Below are positions 17,535 through 27,584 of a stretch of 60,247 nt of DNA, in pieces. The first letter of the stretch is position 1. The number at the start of each line of letters is the position of its first letter. Where the stretch lies: NCBI GenBank assembly GCA_021769035.1, contig JAETTP010000007.1, positions 1-60,247 of the forward strand, given 5' to 3'. The DNA is from Bacillota bacterium. Its GTDB lineage: Bacteria; Bacillota; Dehalobacteriia; UBA4068; UBA4997. Both the position numbers and the translations under genes were made by a program. The notes below the pieces were generated by a model. The model worked only from the letters and a program-made list of their open reading frames with translations, was not told the DNA's origin and ran no database searches.

Positions 17535-17861
17535 ATGGCGAATAAGTTACACGTGAAAAAAGGCGATACCGTGGTGGTTATCGCCGGCAAGGACGCCGGG
17601 GTTACCGGCAAAGTGCTGGCTGCCAGCCCCTCCAAGGGCAAGGTGGTTGTGGATAAGGTGGCTATGGTTAAGCGCCACACCAAGCCCAGCAAGAACGACC
17701 CGCAGGGCGGCATTAAGGAAAAGGAAAGCTTCATTGACGCTTCCAACGTGATGATGTACTGCCCCAAATGCAAAAAGGGCGTGCGCCTTTCCCATGTGGA
17801 GGGCAAGGACGGCAAAAGAGTGCGCGCTTGTGTTAAATGCGGCACCAAATTTGATAAGTAG
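17535..17861 (+). CDS. rplX: Ribosomal protein L24 (zinc-knuckle form)
   Basis: A 108-residue 50S assembly initiator. It starts with a KOW motif ([20 protein letters not shown]) and has [10 protein letters not shown]-like [17 protein letters not shown]. The C-terminal part carries CPKC at about residues 77-80 and CVKC at about 99-102, a zinc knuckle absent from Bacillus subtilis L24 but found in other bacteria. Confidence 0.98.
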   Translation: MANKLHVKKGDTVVVIAGKDAGVTGKVLAASPSKGKVVVDKVAMVKRHTKPSKNDPQGGIKEKESFIDASNVMMYCPKCKKGVRLSHVEGKDGKRVRACVKCGTKFDK

Positions 17862-17882
17862 TGGAGAAAGGAGGATTTTAAC

Positions 17883-18428
17883 ATGGCTAACAGACTAAAA
17901 GAACGCTATGAAAGCGAAATCAGACCTTCTCTCCAGGAAAAATTTGCTTACAAAAATGTAATGGAAATCCCCAAGCTGGAAAAGGTCGTCATCAATATGG
18001 GCCTGGGCGAGGCTGTGCAGAACCCCAAAGCCCTGGACGCGGCTGTTTCCGACTTGGCAACCATTTCCGGCCAAAAGCCGATTGTGACCAGAGCAAAGAA
18101 ATCCATCGCTTCCTTTAAAATCAGAGAGGGCATGGCGATTGGCTGCAAGGTGACCTTGCGCGGCCAGCGGATGTATGAATTTGTGGATAAGCTGATTTCG
18201 GTATCACTGCCCCGCGTGCGCGATTTTAAGGGTGTTTCCGACAAGGCCTTTGACGGCCGCGGCAACTACACCCTGGGCCTGAAGGAGCAGCTGATTTTCC
18301 CGGAGATTGATTACGAGAAGATTGACCGCCTGCGCGGTTTGGAAGTTTGTTTTGTGACCAGCGCCAAAACTGACGCTGAATGTAAGGAATTGCTTGCTCA
18401 GATGGGTATGCCTTACGCTAATAATTAG
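17883..18428 (+). CDS. rplE: Ribosomal protein L5
   Basis: A 181-residue 50S protein contacting 5S rRNA and the P-site t[29 protein letters not shown]-like [16 protein letters not shown], and the [12 protein letters not shown] and [20 protein letters not shown] motifs (quoted in part) are present. AAAGGAGG precedes ATG. Confidence 0.98.
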   Translation: MANRLKERYESEIRPSLQEKFAYKNVMEIPKLEKVVINMGLGEAVQNPKALDAAVSDLATISGQKPIVTRAKKSIASFKIREGMAIGCKVTLRGQRMYEFVDKLISVSLPRVRDFKGVSDKAFDGRGNYTLGLKEQLIFPEIDYEKIDRLRGLEVCFVTSAKTDAECKELLAQMGMPYANN

Positions 18429-18439
18429 GAGGGAATTTT

Positions 18440-18625
18440 GTGGCTAAGAAATCTATGATTGCCAAGCAACAACGGAAGCCCAAGTTTCAGGTGAGAGGCT
18501 ATAATCGCTGCAAAATTTGCGGCCGTCCTCATGCATATATGCGTAAATTCGGCATTTGCCGTATTTGTTTCCGTGAGCTGGCTTACAAAGGCGAGATCCC
18601 CGGCGTTACCAAATCCAGTTGGTAG
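18440..18625 (+). CDS. rpsN: Ribosomal protein S14, zinc-binding type Z
   Basis: A 61-residue 30S head protein. Cysteines at CKIC (residues 24-27) and CRIC (40-43) form the zinc site that separates the short type Z from the long zinc-free type. GTG start, AGGAGGG upstream, 11 bases after rplE. Confidence 0.97.
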   Translation: MAKKSMIAKQQRKPKFQVRGYNRCKICGRPHAYMRKFGICRICFRELAYKGEIPGVTKSSW

Positions 18626-18658
18626 AACCCGGAGCTTTAAGGAAGGAGGTATATCCTA

Positions 18659-19057
18659 ATGGTTGTTACTGATCCTATCGCTGATTTTTTGACAAGAATC
18701 AGAAATGCCAATATGGTGTTGATGGATAAGGTGGAAATTCCTGCGTCTAAAACCAAGATGGGCCTGGCGGAAATTTTGAAGGCCGAGGGCTTCATCAATG
18801 ATGTGGAATATATCGAAGACGGCAAGCAGGGCGTGATCAGAGTTTATCTGAAATACGGCGCTGGCCGCGAAAAAATTATTAATGGCTTGAAGAGAATCTC
18901 CAAGCCCGGTTTGAGGGTTTATGCCGGCAAAGATGAGCTGCCCCGCGTGATGGGCGGCCTGGGCATTGCCATCATCTCAACCTCTAAGGGGCTGATGGTG
19001 GACGGAAAAGCCCGCAATGAGGGCCTGGGCGGAGAAGTTCTCTGCTATGTATGGTAA
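18659..19057 (+). CDS. rpsH: Ribosomal protein S8
   Basis: A 132-residue 30S platform protein; S8 represses the spc operon in E. coli. [15 protein letters not shown] start, [10 protein letters not shown], and the C-terminal [15 protein letters not shown] and GGEVLCYVW motifs are typical. AAGGAGG precedes ATG. Confidence 0.98.
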   Translation: MVVTDPIADFLTRIRNANMVLMDKVEIPASKTKMGLAEILKAEGFINDVEYIEDGKQGVIRVYLKYGAGREKIINGLKRISKPGLRVYAGKDELPRVMGGLGIAIISTSKGLMVDGKARNEGLGGEVLCYVW

Positions 19058-19082
19058 CCGGAAGAATGAGGTGTTTTAGAGA

Positions 19083-19625
19083 ATGTCCGGAATTGGTAAA
19101 CTGCCTATTGCTGTCCCGGCTGGCGTTGAGGTGAACATTGACGGCCACAAGGTTACCGTGAAAGGGCCGAAAGGCGAAATGAGCCACGACGTGCGCCCCG
19201 AAATCGAGGTTAAGCTGGAAGGCGACCAGGTTTTGGTGACCCGTGACAACGACGAAGCCAAAGTGCGCTCCTATCACGGTTTGACCAGAGCCCTGCTGGC
19301 TAATATGGTGACTGGCGTCAGCACCGGGTTTGAGCGCAAGCTGCAAATCATCGGCGTTGGCTACCGCGCCGCGGTGCAGAACAACGTGCTTTCCCTGAAC
19401 GTTGGCAAATCCCACCCGGTGGAAATGCCCGCGCCGGAGGGTGTTGAAATCACCTGCCCCAGCCCCACTCAGATTGTGCTGAGTGGCTACAACAAAGAGG
19501 TTTTGGGCGGCTTTGCGGCCAAAATCCGCGCCCAGCGCCCGCCGGAACCCTACAAGGGCAAAGGTATCCGCTACGAGGGCGAATATGTGGCTAAGAAGGC
19601 CGGCAAAACCGGCGCTAAGAAATAA
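19083..19625 (+). CDS. rplF: Ribosomal protein L6
   Basis: A 180-residue 50S protein. MSGIGKLPIAVP start, KVTVKGPKGEMSHDV, the QIIGVGYRAAV motif and RPPEPYKGKGIRYEGEYV identify both repeats and the tail. The upstream ribosome site (ATGAGGTG) is 12 bases away and weaker than in neighbours. A 134-base gap follows. Confidence 0.98.
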   Translation: MSGIGKLPIAVPAGVEVNIDGHKVTVKGPKGEMSHDVRPEIEVKLEGDQVLVTRDNDEAKVRSYHGLTRALLANMVTGVSTGFERKLQIIGVGYRAAVQNNVLSLNVGKSHPVEMPAPEGVEITCPSPTQIVLSGYNKEVLGGFAAKIRAQRPPEPYKGKGIRYEGEYVAKKAGKTGAKK

Positions 19626-19666
19626 GCCGCTACACACAGTTAAAAAGTCTTTAGCCGCTTGATTAT

Positions 19667-19695
19667 TTGCCGCCAAACCGGTAATAATTTATATA
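19667..19695 (+). promoter_or_regulatory. Possible internal promoter before rplR
   Basis: TTGCCG (19667-19672), 17-bp spacer, TATATA (19690-19695), in the 134-base rplF-rplR gap, one of the longer gaps within the operon. Such a site would let the rplR-rplQ part be transcribed separately. The gap holds no visible hairpin terminator. Confidence 0.35.
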
Positions 19696-19759
19696 TCTGG
19701 GCTGGCGAGCGGGAGTATCAACGGCGAATGAAAGATAAACTAAAAAGGAAGTGAAAACC

Positions 19760-20122
19760 TTGTTTAAAAAGGTAGACCGCAAGGCAAGACGCCAGAAAAA
19801 GCATTATCGGGTGCGCCGCAATATCTCCGGCACCCCGGAATATCCCAGACTGGCCGTCTATCGCAGTGCGAAGCATATATACGCACAGATTATTGACGAC
19901 ACCAAGGGGCACACTTTGGTTGCAGCCTCCACTTTGGACGCTGACCTGAAGGAAACCTATGGCGGCAATGTCGAGGCCGCCAAAGCCGTTGGCAAGCTGC
20001 TGGCTGAGCGCGCTTTAACCAAGGGCATTAAAGGTGTGGTTTTTGACCGTGGCGGACTCCTGTATCATGGTCGGGTTGCTGCTTTGGCTGAAGGCGCCAG
20101 AGAAGGCGGCCTGGAATTCTAA
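19760..20122 (+). CDS. rplR: Ribosomal protein L18
   Basis: A 120-residue protein that with L5 binds 5S r[42 protein letters not shown] and [20 protein letters not shown] (quoted in part) are diagnostic. TTG at 19760 is taken as start: the AAGGAAG site is about 10 bases before it, while the in-frame GTG at 19751 would abut that site. Confidence 0.96.
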   Translation: MFKKVDRKARRQKKHYRVRRNISGTPEYPRLAVYRSAKHIYAQIIDDTKGHTLVAASTLDADLKETYGGNVEAAKAVGKLLAERALTKGIKGVVFDRGGLLYHGRVAALAEGAREGGLEF

Positions 20123-20138
20123 GAGGAGGAAAAGAGAT

Positions 20139-20645
20139 ATGGCTAGATTTGAAGCTAAAGATAATACGCCTGAAATGATCGAAACCGTTGTGCACATCAA
20201 CCGCGTGGCCAAGGTGGTTAAGGGCGGCCGGCGCCAGCGCTTTGCCGCTTTGATGGTGGTTGGCGATGGCAAAGGCAACGTGGGCTTTGGCATCGGCAAA
20301 GCTACTGAGGTGCCGGAGGCTATCCGCAAGGCTGTTGAGGCTGCTAAAAAGGATATGGTGCATGTGCCGATTCTGCACACCACCGTGCCGCATGAGGTTG
20401 TGGGCGAGTTCGGTTCCGGCCGGGTGCTGCTGAAGCCGGCTGCCGCCGGTACTGGCGTTATCGCCGGCGGCCCGGTACGTGCCGTTTTGGAGGCGGCGGG
20501 ATATTCCAATATTCTCACCAAGTCCTTGGGCTCCAACAACCCGATTAATATGGTGCGCGCCACCATGGAAGGCTTGAAGAGCATGAAAACGGCCGAGCAA
20601 GTGGCCCGGCTACGCGGTAAAACCGTGGAAGAGATTTTGGGCTAG
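20139..20645 (+). CDS. rpsE: Ribosomal protein S5
   Basis: A 168-residue 30S protein at the mRNA entry. The dsRNA-binding domain reads [20 protein letters not shown], then [20 protein letters not shown]; the S5-C domain has [27 protein letters not shown] lies before ATG at 20139; longer in-frame extensions overlap rplR and are rejected. Confidence 0.98.
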   Translation: MARFEAKDNTPEMIETVVHINRVAKVVKGGRRQRFAALMVVGDGKGNVGFGIGKATEVPEAIRKAVEAAKKDMVHVPILHTTVPHEVVGEFGSGRVLLKPAAAGTGVIAGGPVRAVLEAAGYSNILTKSLGSNNPINMVRATMEGLKSMKTAEQVARLRGKTVEEILG

Positions 20646-20656
20646 GAGGGTTGACA

Positions 20657-20836
20657 ATGGCTAAAATTAAGATTACACTTGTCAAAAGCCCGATTGGCTA
20701 CAACAAGAAACAAAGAGCAATCGCTGTTTCGCTGGGCCTGCGCAAAATGCAGAGCAGCGTTTTGCAGGAGGATACTCCCGATATTATGGGCAAGGTGCGC
20801 AAAATTGCTCATCTTGTTAAAGTGGAGCAGGCCTAA
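20657..20836 (+). CDS. rpmD: Ribosomal protein L30
   Basis: A 59-residue 50S protein: [40 protein letters not shown] and [14 protein letters not shown] at 20657 after AGGAGGG; the TTG six bases earlier is not needed. Confidence 0.97.
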   Translation: MAKIKITLVKSPIGYNKKQRAIAVSLGLRKMQSSVLQEDTPDIMGKVRKIAHLVKVEQA

Positions 20837-20859
20837 GCTTGATTTAGGGAGGTGTTAAA

Positions 20860-21297
20860 ATGCAACTGAATGATTTGCGTCCGAATGCGGGCTCTCGCCC
20901 GAAGCACGTCCGTAAGGGCCGGGGCATTGGCTCCACCCTGGGCAAAACCAGCGGCCGCGGCCAAAAGGGCCAAAAGGCCAGAAGCGGCGGCGGGGTTCGC
21001 CTGGGCTTTGAGGGCGGCCAGATGCCGATTTATCGCCGGCTGCCCAAACGCGGCTTTAAAAACCACTTCCGCAAGGAATATGTTCCGGTGGCTTTGGCTG
21101 ACCTGGAGCAGTTTGAAAACGGCACGGTGGTGACTGAGGAACTGCTGCTGCAAAGCGGCCTTTTCAAGAATAAGAAAGATGGCTTGAAGGTGTTGGCGAA
21201 CGGAGAATTGACTAAGCAGCTAACGGTTGCTCTGCCTTGCTCAAAAGCAGCTTCCGATAAGATTGTGGCTGCCGGCGGCAAAGTTGAGGTGAAATAA
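20860..21297 (+). CDS. rplO: Ribosomal protein L15
   Basis: A 145-residue 50S assembly protein. The glycine/arginine-rich N-terminus ([20 protein letters not shown]) and [20 protein letters not shown] are typical. GGGAGGTG precedes ATG. The secY start follows within two bases. Confidence 0.98.
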   Translation: MQLNDLRPNAGSRPKHVRKGRGIGSTLGKTSGRGQKGQKARSGGGVRLGFEGGQMPIYRRLPKRGFKNHFRKEYVPVALADLEQFENGTVVTEELLLQSGLFKNKKDGLKVLANGELTKQLTVALPCSKAASDKIVAAGGKVEVK

Positions 21298-21298
21298 T

Positions 21299-22552
21299 TT
21301 GTTGACTACTTTGAAAAATGCCTGGAGAATTGCCGAGCTGCGCAAGAAAATTATTTTCACGCTGTTGATGTTTGTGGTTTTCCGTCTGGCGGCTCACATT
21401 CCGGTGCCGGGTATCAGCAAGGAAGCCCTGGGCGAGCTTTTTGGCTCCGATTTGTGGACGCTGATGGACACGTTCTCCGGCGGGTCGCTAAAATATTTTA
21501 CGGTTTGTGCCATGGGTATTATGCCGTATATTAACGCTTCAATTATTATGAACCTGCTGACGATTGCCATTCCGTACTTTGAAAACCTGGCCCGCGAAGG
21601 GCAGGAGGGCCGCAAAAAAATGGCGCAGTATACCAGATACGGCGCGATTGGCCTGGCCCTGGTGCAGTCAATCGGCATGACCTTTTATATTCACTCCGCC
21701 CTGGAGAACCCTGGGTTCTTCAGTTACGCAGTGATTGCCGTCACCCTGACGGCCGGCACCTGCTTTTTGATGTGGCTGGGCGAATTGATTACTGAGCACG
21801 GCATTGGCAACGGTATATCGCTGATTATCTTCATCGGTATCCTGTCCGGCATGCCCAGCACAATCCGCACCATCGTGACCTCCGTGCAGGGCGGCCAGAC
21901 CAACATCATTACGGTGATTTTGTTCGTTATTCTGGCAGTTTTGATTATTGCCGGCGTGGTATTCATTCAGGAGGCGCAACGCCGGATTCCGGTGCAGTAT
22001 GCCAAACGAATGGTGGGCCGGCGGATGTATGGCGGCCAAGGCAGCCATATTCCGATTAAGGTGAACCAAACTGGCGTTATTCCGATTATTTTTGCAATGT
22101 CGCTGCTGATGTTGCCGGCGGCTTTGGCCAATCCGTTCCCCAACAATGGCTTTGCCGCTTTCATTTCCAGAATATTCAGCCAGAACTCTTGGTTCTATAT
22201 GTTTATGTATGTGCTGCTGATTATCTTCTTCACCTATTTTTACACTGCGGTTACCTTTAACTGCCGTGAGGTGGCGGAAAATCTGCAAAAGAACGGTGGC
22301 TTTATTCCGGGCATGCGTCCGGGCAAACCCACCTCGGAATATTTGGACGGCGTGCTGACCAGAATTACCCTGGCTGGCGCAATCTTCCTGGCGGCGATTG
22401 CTATTTTGCCGTTTTTGGCGACTAAACTTTCCGGCCTGAACATTTACTTCGGCGGCACCTCGCTGCTGATTGTGGTGGGCGTGGCTTTGGATACGATGAA
22501 GCAGCTGGACGCTCAGATTATGGAACGTCAGTATTCCGGCTTTATGAAATAG
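21299..22552 (+). CDS. secY: Protein translocase subunit SecY
   Basis: A 417-residue channel protein with ten membrane segments. Seen: FRLAAHIPVPGI after TM1, FSGGSLKYFTVCAMGIMPYI (plug region), EHGIGNGISLIIF, RRIPVQYAKRM and the cytoplasmic FRPGKPT-like MRPGKPTSEYLDGVL. Start is TTG at 21299 (or TTG at 21302), coupled to rplO, whose last codons hold the GAGGTG ribosome site. Slightly short at the C-terminus but within family range. Confidence 0.98.
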   Translation: MLTTLKNAWRIAELRKKIIFTLLMFVVFRLAAHIPVPGISKEALGELFGSDLWTLMDTFSGGSLKYFTVCAMGIMPYINASIIMNLLTIAIPYFENLAREGQEGRKKMAQYTRYGAIGLALVQSIGMTFYIHSALENPGFFSYAVIAVTLTAGTCFLMWLGELITEHGIGNGISLIIFIGILSGMPSTIRTIVTSVQGGQTNIITVILFVILAVLIIAGVVFIQEAQRRIPVQYAKRMVGRRMYGGQGSHIPIKVNQTGVIPIIFAMSLLMLPAALANPFPNNGFAAFISRIFSQNSWFYMFMYVLLIIFFTYFYTAVTFNCREVAENLQKNGGFIPGMRPGKPTSEYLDGVLTRITLAGAIFLAAIAILPFLATKLSGLNIYFGGTSLLIVVGVALDTMKQLDAQIMERQYSGFMK

Positions 22553-22564
22553 GGAGGCGGACTT

Positions 22565-23215
22565 ATGAATATTGTATTAATGGGGCCGCCCGGCGCCGGC
22601 AAGGGCACACAGGCCGACGTTATGGCTCGCAATTTGTTTGTGCCGCATATCTCCACCGGCGATATTTTCCGTGCCAACATTAAGGCTGGCACGGAGCTGG
22701 GCCAGCTGGCCAATCAGTATATCTCTAAGGGCGATTTGGTGCCGGACGAGGTGACTTTGGCCATGATTAAAGACCGCCTGGCGGAGGACGACTGCGCCAA
22801 GGGCTTTATTCTGGACGGTCTGCCGCGTACTATTGGGCAGGCGGACGCGCTGGAGGCCATTTTGGCCGAACAGGGCAAGCAGCTGGATAAGGTTGTGAAC
22901 ATTGATGTGCCGGAGGAGCTGCTGATTGCTAGGCTGTGCGGCCGGCGCGTTTGCCGCAACTGCTCCCAAACCTATCATCTGGAGAACAATCCGCCCACTG
23001 AGCCCGGCCGTTGCGACGAATGCGGCGGCGAGCTTTACCAGCGGGCCGACGACTCCGAGGAAACTATCAAAAACCGCCTGGAGGTTTATCGGGCGCAATC
23101 GGAACCGCTGATTGCTTACTATGAGCAAAAGGGCCTGCTGCTTTCCGTCAATGGCAATCAGACCATTAACAACGTGCTGGTGGATATTGGCAAGGGCCTG
23201 GGCCAGAGCTGGTAA
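22565..23215 (+). CDS. adk: Adenylate kinase (zinc-lid form)
   Basis: Interconverts ATP + AMP and 2 ADP. The 216-residue long form has the P-loop GPPGAGKGT at residues 7-15, the AMP-binding DGLPRTIGQADAL, and a LID domain with C130xxC133 and C150xxC153, which hold structural zinc as in Gram-positive enzymes. Located between secY and map as usual in Firmicutes. Confidence 0.98.
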   Translation: MNIVLMGPPGAGKGTQADVMARNLFVPHISTGDIFRANIKAGTELGQLANQYISKGDLVPDEVTLAMIKDRLAEDDCAKGFILDGLPRTIGQADALEAILAEQGKQLDKVVNIDVPEELLIARLCGRRVCRNCSQTYHLENNPPTEPGRCDECGGELYQRADDSEETIKNRLEVYRAQSEPLIAYYEQKGLLLSVNGNQTINNVLVDIGKGLGQSW

Positions 23216-23227
23216 TGAGGCGGCGCG

Positions 23228-23980
23228 ATGGGAACGATTACCATTAAAAATCAGGACGAACTGGCGGCGATGCGCAAGGCCGGCCGTATTGTGGCTGAGG
23301 TTTTTGAGCTGATGCGGGAGAAAATTCGGCCGGGCGTAACGACCGCCCAGCTGAACAAGGCGGCGGAAACGCTGATTAACAAACGCCATGCCCGGCCTCT
23401 TTTCAAGGGGTATGGCGGGTTTCCGGCAGCGGTTTGCATTTCCGTCAATCAGGAGGTTATCCACGGCATTCCGGGCCGGCGCTTTTTGCAGGAGGGCGAC
23501 ATAGTCAGCATTGATGTTGGCGCTCAGCTGAACGGCTTTTGCGGCGACGGCGCGCGCACCTTTGCGGTGGGCCGGATTGACCCGGCCGTGCAGCATTTGC
23601 TGGATATTACGCAGGCCTGCCTGGCCGAGGGCATTAAGCTGGCCGTGGCTGGCAGCCGCCTGGGCGATATTGGCAGCCGGGTGCAGCAGATTGCCGAGGC
23701 TGAGGGCTACGGCGTGGTGCGCGATTACGTGGGCCACGGCATTGGCCGGGAGCTGCACGAGGCCCCGGAGGTGCCCAATTTTGGCACAGCCGGGCGGGGT
23801 ATTCGTTTGATGAACGGTATGGCGATAGCGATTGAGCCGATGATTAATATGGGCACCAAAGACGTGTATCGCCTGAAAGACGGCTGGACAGTGGTGACTA
23901 AGGACGGCCTGCCCTCCGCTCATTTTGAGAACACGGTGGCGATTACCCCTGAGGGGCCGCAGATTTTGACGGTGCTGTGA
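23228..23980 (+). CDS. map: Methionine aminopeptidase, type I
   Basis: Removes the initiator methionine. The 250-residue pita-bread-fold enzyme shows the metal ligands D96, D107, H170, E203 and E234, and the substrate-contacting H79 in NQEVIHGIP. It lacks the N-terminal zinc/SH3 extension of some family members. The upstream GAGGCGGCG ribosome site is modest. Confidence 0.97.
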   Translation: MGTITIKNQDELAAMRKAGRIVAEVFELMREKIRPGVTTAQLNKAAETLINKRHARPLFKGYGGFPAAVCISVNQEVIHGIPGRRFLQEGDIVSIDVGAQLNGFCGDGARTFAVGRIDPAVQHLLDITQACLAEGIKLAVAGSRLGDIGSRVQQIAEAEGYGVVRDYVGHGIGRELHEAPEVPNFGTAGRGIRLMNGMAIAIEPMINMGTKDVYRLKDGWTVVTKDGLPSAHFENTVAITPEGPQILTVL

Positions 23981-23991
23981 GGTGATAAGCT

Positions 23992-24324
23992 GTGGCAAAA
24001 CCAATTAAGCAGTTGCAGGTGGGCCAGCTGGTGCGCTCTCTGGCCGGGCACGATAAGGGGCAGTACTATCTGGTTTTGAGAGCCCAGGGTGCCAAGGTTT
24101 GGCTGGTGGACGGCTACAAACGCCTGCCGGCTAACGCCAAAGCGAAGAACCCCTGCCATTTGCAGGAAAGCAAGCTTATCTCAACCGATTTTGCGGCCAA
24201 GGCTTTGGCGGGAAACCTGCGCCCGGAGGATATGCGGGCCTGCTTGCAGGCTTTGCTTGCCCGACAGACTGAGGAAATGAACGTAGGCAAAAATCCTGAT
24301 GAGGAGGCATTGGCGAATGTCTAA
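23992..24324 (+). CDS. KOW-domain RNA-binding protein, L14e-like
   Basis: A 110-residue protein of the Firmicutes family related to archaeal/eukaryotic L14e/L27e, found regularly between map and infA. The KOW motif is at the start ([19 protein letters not shown]). Its role is not established, but conservation and position suggest a ribosome-associated function. GTG start with GAGGTGA upstream. It overlaps the infA start by eight bases. Confidence 0.9.
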   Translation: MAKPIKQLQVGQLVRSLAGHDKGQYYLVLRAQGAKVWLVDGYKRLPANAKAKNPCHLQESKLISTDFAAKALAGNLRPEDMRACLQALLARQTEEMNVGKNPDEEALANV

Positions 24325-24535
24325 AGTTGATGAAATAGAAGTAAGCGGTACGGTTATAGACCCGCTGCCCAACGCGATGTTTAAGGTGGAGCTGGAAAAC
24401 GGACACGTTGTTTTGGCGCATGTTTCCGGGAAAATCAGGATGAATTATATTCGTATTTTGCCGGGCGATAAGGTGACGGTGGCCCTTAGCCCCTACGACC
24501 TGCAACGCGGCCGGATTGTGTATCGCTTTAAATAG
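24317..24535 (+). CDS. infA: Translation initiation factor IF-1
   Basis: A 72-residue OB-fold factor that binds the 30S A site. [39 protein letters not shown] and [15 protein letters not shown] are typical. ATG at 24317 has GAGGAGG 9 bases upstream, inside the previous gene. Confidence 0.98.
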   Translation: MSKVDEIEVSGTVIDPLPNAMFKVELENGHVVLAHVSGKIRMNYIRILPGDKVTVALSPYDLQRGRIVYRFK

Positions 24536-24581
24536 AACAAATATGTGTTCCAAATAAGTGTTCATTGAGGAGGCAAAAGCA

Positions 24582-24695
24582 ATGAAAGTTCGTGCTTCGG
24601 CTAAGCCCATTTGTGAAAAATGCAAGGTTATCAAACGGCGCGGAACCGTGATGGTTATCTGCTCCAACCCTAAGCATAAACAAAAACAGGGCTGA
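24582..24695 (+). CDS. rpmJ: Ribosomal protein L36
   Basis: A 37-residue 50S protein. [20 protein letters not shown] start, then [13 protein letters not shown]: cysteines 11, 14 and 27 plus H32 form the zinc ribbon, so this is the zinc form. GAGGAGG precedes ATG at 24582. Standard place between infA and rpsM. Confidence 0.97.
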   Translation: MKVRASAKPICEKCKVIKRRGTVMVICSNPKHKQKQG

Positions 24696-24721
24696 GAAAT
24701 TATATTTATAATTAAGTTGAT

Positions 24722-24743
24722 TACATCTGCTTTGGCAGATGTA
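24722..24743 (+). other. Perfect 9-bp hairpin before rpsM
   Basis: TACATCTGC (24722-24730) pairs exactly with GCAGATGTA (24735-24743) around TTTG, in the 106-base rpmJ-rpsM gap. No T-run follows, so it is not a terminator; it may be a processing or regulatory site at the spc/alpha boundary. Confidence 0.55.
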
Positions 24744-24801
24744 GGCATAAAGTTGAAGATATCAGCTATAAATTTTTAACTACAAATTTGGAGGTGTAGG
24801 A

Positions 24802-25173
24802 ATGGCTCGTATTGCTGGTGTAGACTTGCCCAGAGATAAAAGAGTTGAAATCGGCTTGACATACATCTTCGGCGTTGGTCTGCCGACCTCGCAGAAGGTG
24901 TTGAAAGAAGCCGGGGTTAATCCCGATACGCGCGTGAAGGATTTGACCGATGACGAAGTTGGCCGCATCCGTGAGGTTTTGGATAAAACCGCACAGGTGG
25001 AGGGCGATTTGCGTCGTGAAATCGCGCTGAACATCAAGAGATTGACTGAAATTGGCTGCTACCGCGGGCAAAGACATCGCCGCGGCCTGCCGGTGCGTGG
25101 GCAGAATACCAAAAACAACGCCCGCACACGCAAAGGCCCGAAGCGTACTGTCAGCGGCAAACGCAAGAAATAA
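24802..25173 (+). CDS. rpsM: Ribosomal protein S13
   Basis: A 123-residue 30S head protein contacting the 50S subunit. [20 protein letters not shown] start, [20 protein letters not shown] and the basic [17 protein letters not shown] tail (quoted in part). GGAGGTG precedes ATG. Confidence 0.98.
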   Translation: MARIAGVDLPRDKRVEIGLTYIFGVGLPTSQKVLKEAGVNPDTRVKDLTDDEVGRIREVLDKTAQVEGDLRREIALNIKRLTEIGCYRGQRHRRGLPVRGQNTKNNARTRKGPKRTVSGKRKK

Positions 25174-25191
25174 GGAAAGGGGGTTATCTAA

Positions 25192-25578
25192 TTGGCTCGC
25201 AGACAAATTCGTAAGAGAAAAGAAAAGAAGAATATTGAGTATGGCGTGGCCCATATTCAGTCTACCTTTAACAATACAATTATTACAATCACCGATAAGG
25301 CCGGCAACGCTATTTCGTGGTCCAGCGCAGGCGCGCAGGGCTTTAAGGGCTCCCGCAAAAGCACTCCTTTTGCCGCCCAGCAGGCTGCCGATGTGGCCGC
25401 CAAGGAGGCCATGGTGCATGGTCTGAAGCAGGTTGAATGTTTGGTTAAGGGCCCAGGCTCCGGCCGCGAGGCTGCCATCCGCGCTTTGCAAAGCGCCGGC
25501 TTGGAAATCAGCATGATTAAGGATGTTACTCCCATTCCGCATAATGGGTGTCGTCCTCCCAAAAGAAGAAGAGTATAA
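25192..25578 (+). CDS. rpsK: Ribosomal protein S11
   Basis: A 128-residue 30S platform protein. [37 protein letters not shown] and the C-terminal [16 protein letters not shown] are diagnostic. The start is TTG with GGAAAGGGGG upstream; no nearby ATG fits the family N-terminus. Confidence 0.98.
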   Translation: MARRQIRKRKEKKNIEYGVAHIQSTFNNTIITITDKAGNAISWSSAGAQGFKGSRKSTPFAAQQAADVAAKEAMVHGLKQVECLVKGPGSGREAAIRALQSAGLEISMIKDVTPIPHNGCRPPKRRRV

Positions 25579-25608
25579 TTTGTTGGTAAAGGAGGAAAAA
25601 ATCGCATT

Positions 25609-26202
25609 ATGGCAAAAAATATGCAGCCGGTGTTGAAAAGAGCCAGAACTTTGGGCATCGAGCCGGGCTTTGTAGGCATTTACAAAAAATCGAAAAGAAA
25701 ACCCAAGCAGAACAGACGCAAGCCGAGCAACTATGCTTTGCAGCTGACTGAGAAGCAGAAGGTTAGATTTGTTTATGGTATTCAGGAAAAGCAGCTGCGG
25801 CGCACCTTTGCCCGTGCTGAAAAGAAATCCGGCAACGTGGGTGAAAACCTGCTGACCTTGCTGGAGCAGCGCATGGACAACGTGGTTTTCCGCCTGGGCT
25901 TGGCCAGCACACGCCGTGAGGCCAAACAGCTGGTTTCCCATGCTCATTTCACCTTGAATGGTAAAAAAATGAATATTCCCTCCGCCACCCTGAAGGTGGG
26001 CGATGTGGTGGCAGTGCGCGAGAAGAGCCTGCAATCGCCCAAATTTAAGGCTTTGGCTGAGAATTTGAAGGGTAAAGCCACCCCGGCCTGGCTGGAGCTG
26101 GACGCAGCCAATATGTCCGGCAAGGTGGTGGCCCTGCCTGCCCGCGCCGACGTGGACGCGCCGATTGCGGAGCAGCTGATCGTTGAATTTTACTCCCGCT
26201 AA
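25609..26202 (+). CDS. rpsD: Ribosomal protein S4 (zinc-free form)
   Basis: A 197-residue 30S assembly initiator with an S4 RNA-binding domain (RLGLASTRREAKQLVSHAHF). The N-terminus lacks the zinc-binding cysteines; its SKRKPKQNRRKPSNYALQL segment resembles that of several Clostridia. AAAGGAGG precedes ATG. Confidence 0.98.
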   Translation: MAKNMQPVLKRARTLGIEPGFVGIYKKSKRKPKQNRRKPSNYALQLTEKQKVRFVYGIQEKQLRRTFARAEKKSGNVGENLLTLLEQRMDNVVFRLGLASTRREAKQLVSHAHFTLNGKKMNIPSATLKVGDVVAVREKSLQSPKFKALAENLKGKATPAWLELDAANMSGKVVALPARADVDAPIAEQLIVEFYSR

Positions 26203-26256
26203 GCATAGTATCTGGTGTAGAATAAAGTGGCTTTTGAATAAGGGGGCAATATATTA

Positions 26257-27204
26257 ATGTTTGGAATTGAAAAACCGAAAATCCAATGTATCGATATGTC
26301 AGATGACCATTCCCATGGCACTTTTGTTGTCGAGCCGTTGGAAAAAGGTTATGGGATTACGCTTGGTAATTCTTTGAGGAGAGTGTTATTGTCTTCTTTA
26401 CCTGGCGCTGCTGTATCCTCGGTGCAGATTGAGGGCGTTTTGCATGAATTTACAACCATTCCCGGTGTGGTGGAGGACGTTGCGGATATTATTTTGAACC
26501 TGAAGGGGCTTTCGGTTCGTGTTTATGGCTCAGAAGAGCAGATTATCTACATCGAAGCCAACGGCCCCTGCGAGGTGACTGCGGCGGATATTCGGGTGAA
26601 CTCCGATGTGGAGATTTTGAACCCGGAACATCATATTGCTACGCTGGACACGGATGGCACTCTGTTTATGTCAATCACCGTCAACAAGGGCCGCGGCTAC
26701 GTGAGCGCCGACAAAAACAAAAAGGAAGGCCAGCCGATAGGGGTTATCCCGGTAGATTCATTGTTCTCCCCGGTGGTGAAGGTGAATTTCCGGGTGGAGA
26801 ACACCCGCGTTGGCCAGCACACCGACTTTGATAAATTGACGCTGGATGTTTGGACTGACGGCACCATCTCCCCGGATGAGGCTGTGAGCAGTAGCGCGCG
26901 CATCTTGACGGATTACTTGCAGCTGTTTGTTTGCTTGTCCGACAATGTGCCGGACGCCATCGGCCTGATTGACACCGAGGACGACGGTCGGGATAAGCTG
27001 CTGGAAATGGCGATTGACGAGCTGGATTTGTCCGTGCGGTCTTCCAACTGTCTGCATCGCGCCGGCATCAACACTGTGCAGGAATTGATTCAACGCTCCG
27101 AAGAGGATATGATGAAGGTGCGCAATCTGGGCCGCAAATCGCTGGAGGAGGTCATCAACAAGCTGGCCGAAATGGATTTGTCGCTCAGGAGCGGTGACGA
27201 ATAA
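26257..27204 (+). CDS. rpoA: RNA polymerase subunit alpha
   Basis: A 315-residue subunit that nucleates polymerase assembly. The N-terminal dimerisation domain has [20 protein letters not shown] and [20 protein letters not shown] (quoted in part); the C-terminal domain, which contacts UP elements and activators, has [19 protein letters not shown] and [11 protein letters not shown]. Standard position between rpsD and rplQ. Confidence 0.99.
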   Translation: MFGIEKPKIQCIDMSDDHSHGTFVVEPLEKGYGITLGNSLRRVLLSSLPGAAVSSVQIEGVLHEFTTIPGVVEDVADIILNLKGLSVRVYGSEEQIIYIEANGPCEVTAADIRVNSDVEILNPEHHIATLDTDGTLFMSITVNKGRGYVSADKNKKEGQPIGVIPVDSLFSPVVKVNFRVENTRVGQHTDFDKLTLDVWTDGTISPDEAVSSSARILTDYLQLFVCLSDNVPDAIGLIDTEDDGRDKLLEMAIDELDLSVRSSNCLHRAGINTVQELIQRSEEDMMKVRNLGRKSLEEVINKLAEMDLSLRSGDE

Positions 27205-27231
27205 GAGTTTTACTAAATAGGAGGAGCATAA

Positions 27232-27570
27232 ATGGCATACCGTAAACTGGGTGTGAAAAGCGCTCATCGCCGGGCCATGCTGCGGAACATGACGACCTCT
27301 CTGTTGAAAGAGGGCCAGATTGAAACCACCGTGACCAGGGCCAAAGAGGTGCGCTCCACAACCGAAAAAATGATTACCCTGGGCAAACGCGGCGACTTGC
27401 ACGCTCGCCGTCAGGCCTTGGCTTATATTAAGGAAGAGGACGTGGTGCGCCGCGTTTTTGACGAGTTGGCTTCCAAATACGCCGACCGTCAGGGCGGCTA
27501 CACCCGCATTATCAAAACCGGCACCCGTCAGGGCGACGGCGCCCCGCTGGCTATTATTGAGCTGGTTTAA
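27232..27570 (+). CDS. rplQ: Ribosomal protein L17
   Basis: A 112-residue 50S protein near the tunnel exit. [40 protein letters not shown] and the [20 protein letters not shown] tail are typical. Last ribosomal gene of the operon; no terminator follows, only a structured element. Confidence 0.98.
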   Translation: MAYRKLGVKSAHRRAMLRNMTTSLLKEGQIETTVTRAKEVRSTTEKMITLGKRGDLHARRQALAYIKEEDVVRRVFDELASKYADRQGGYTRIIKTGTRQGDGAPLAIIELV

Positions 27571-27584
27571 GGCAGAAAACTGTT

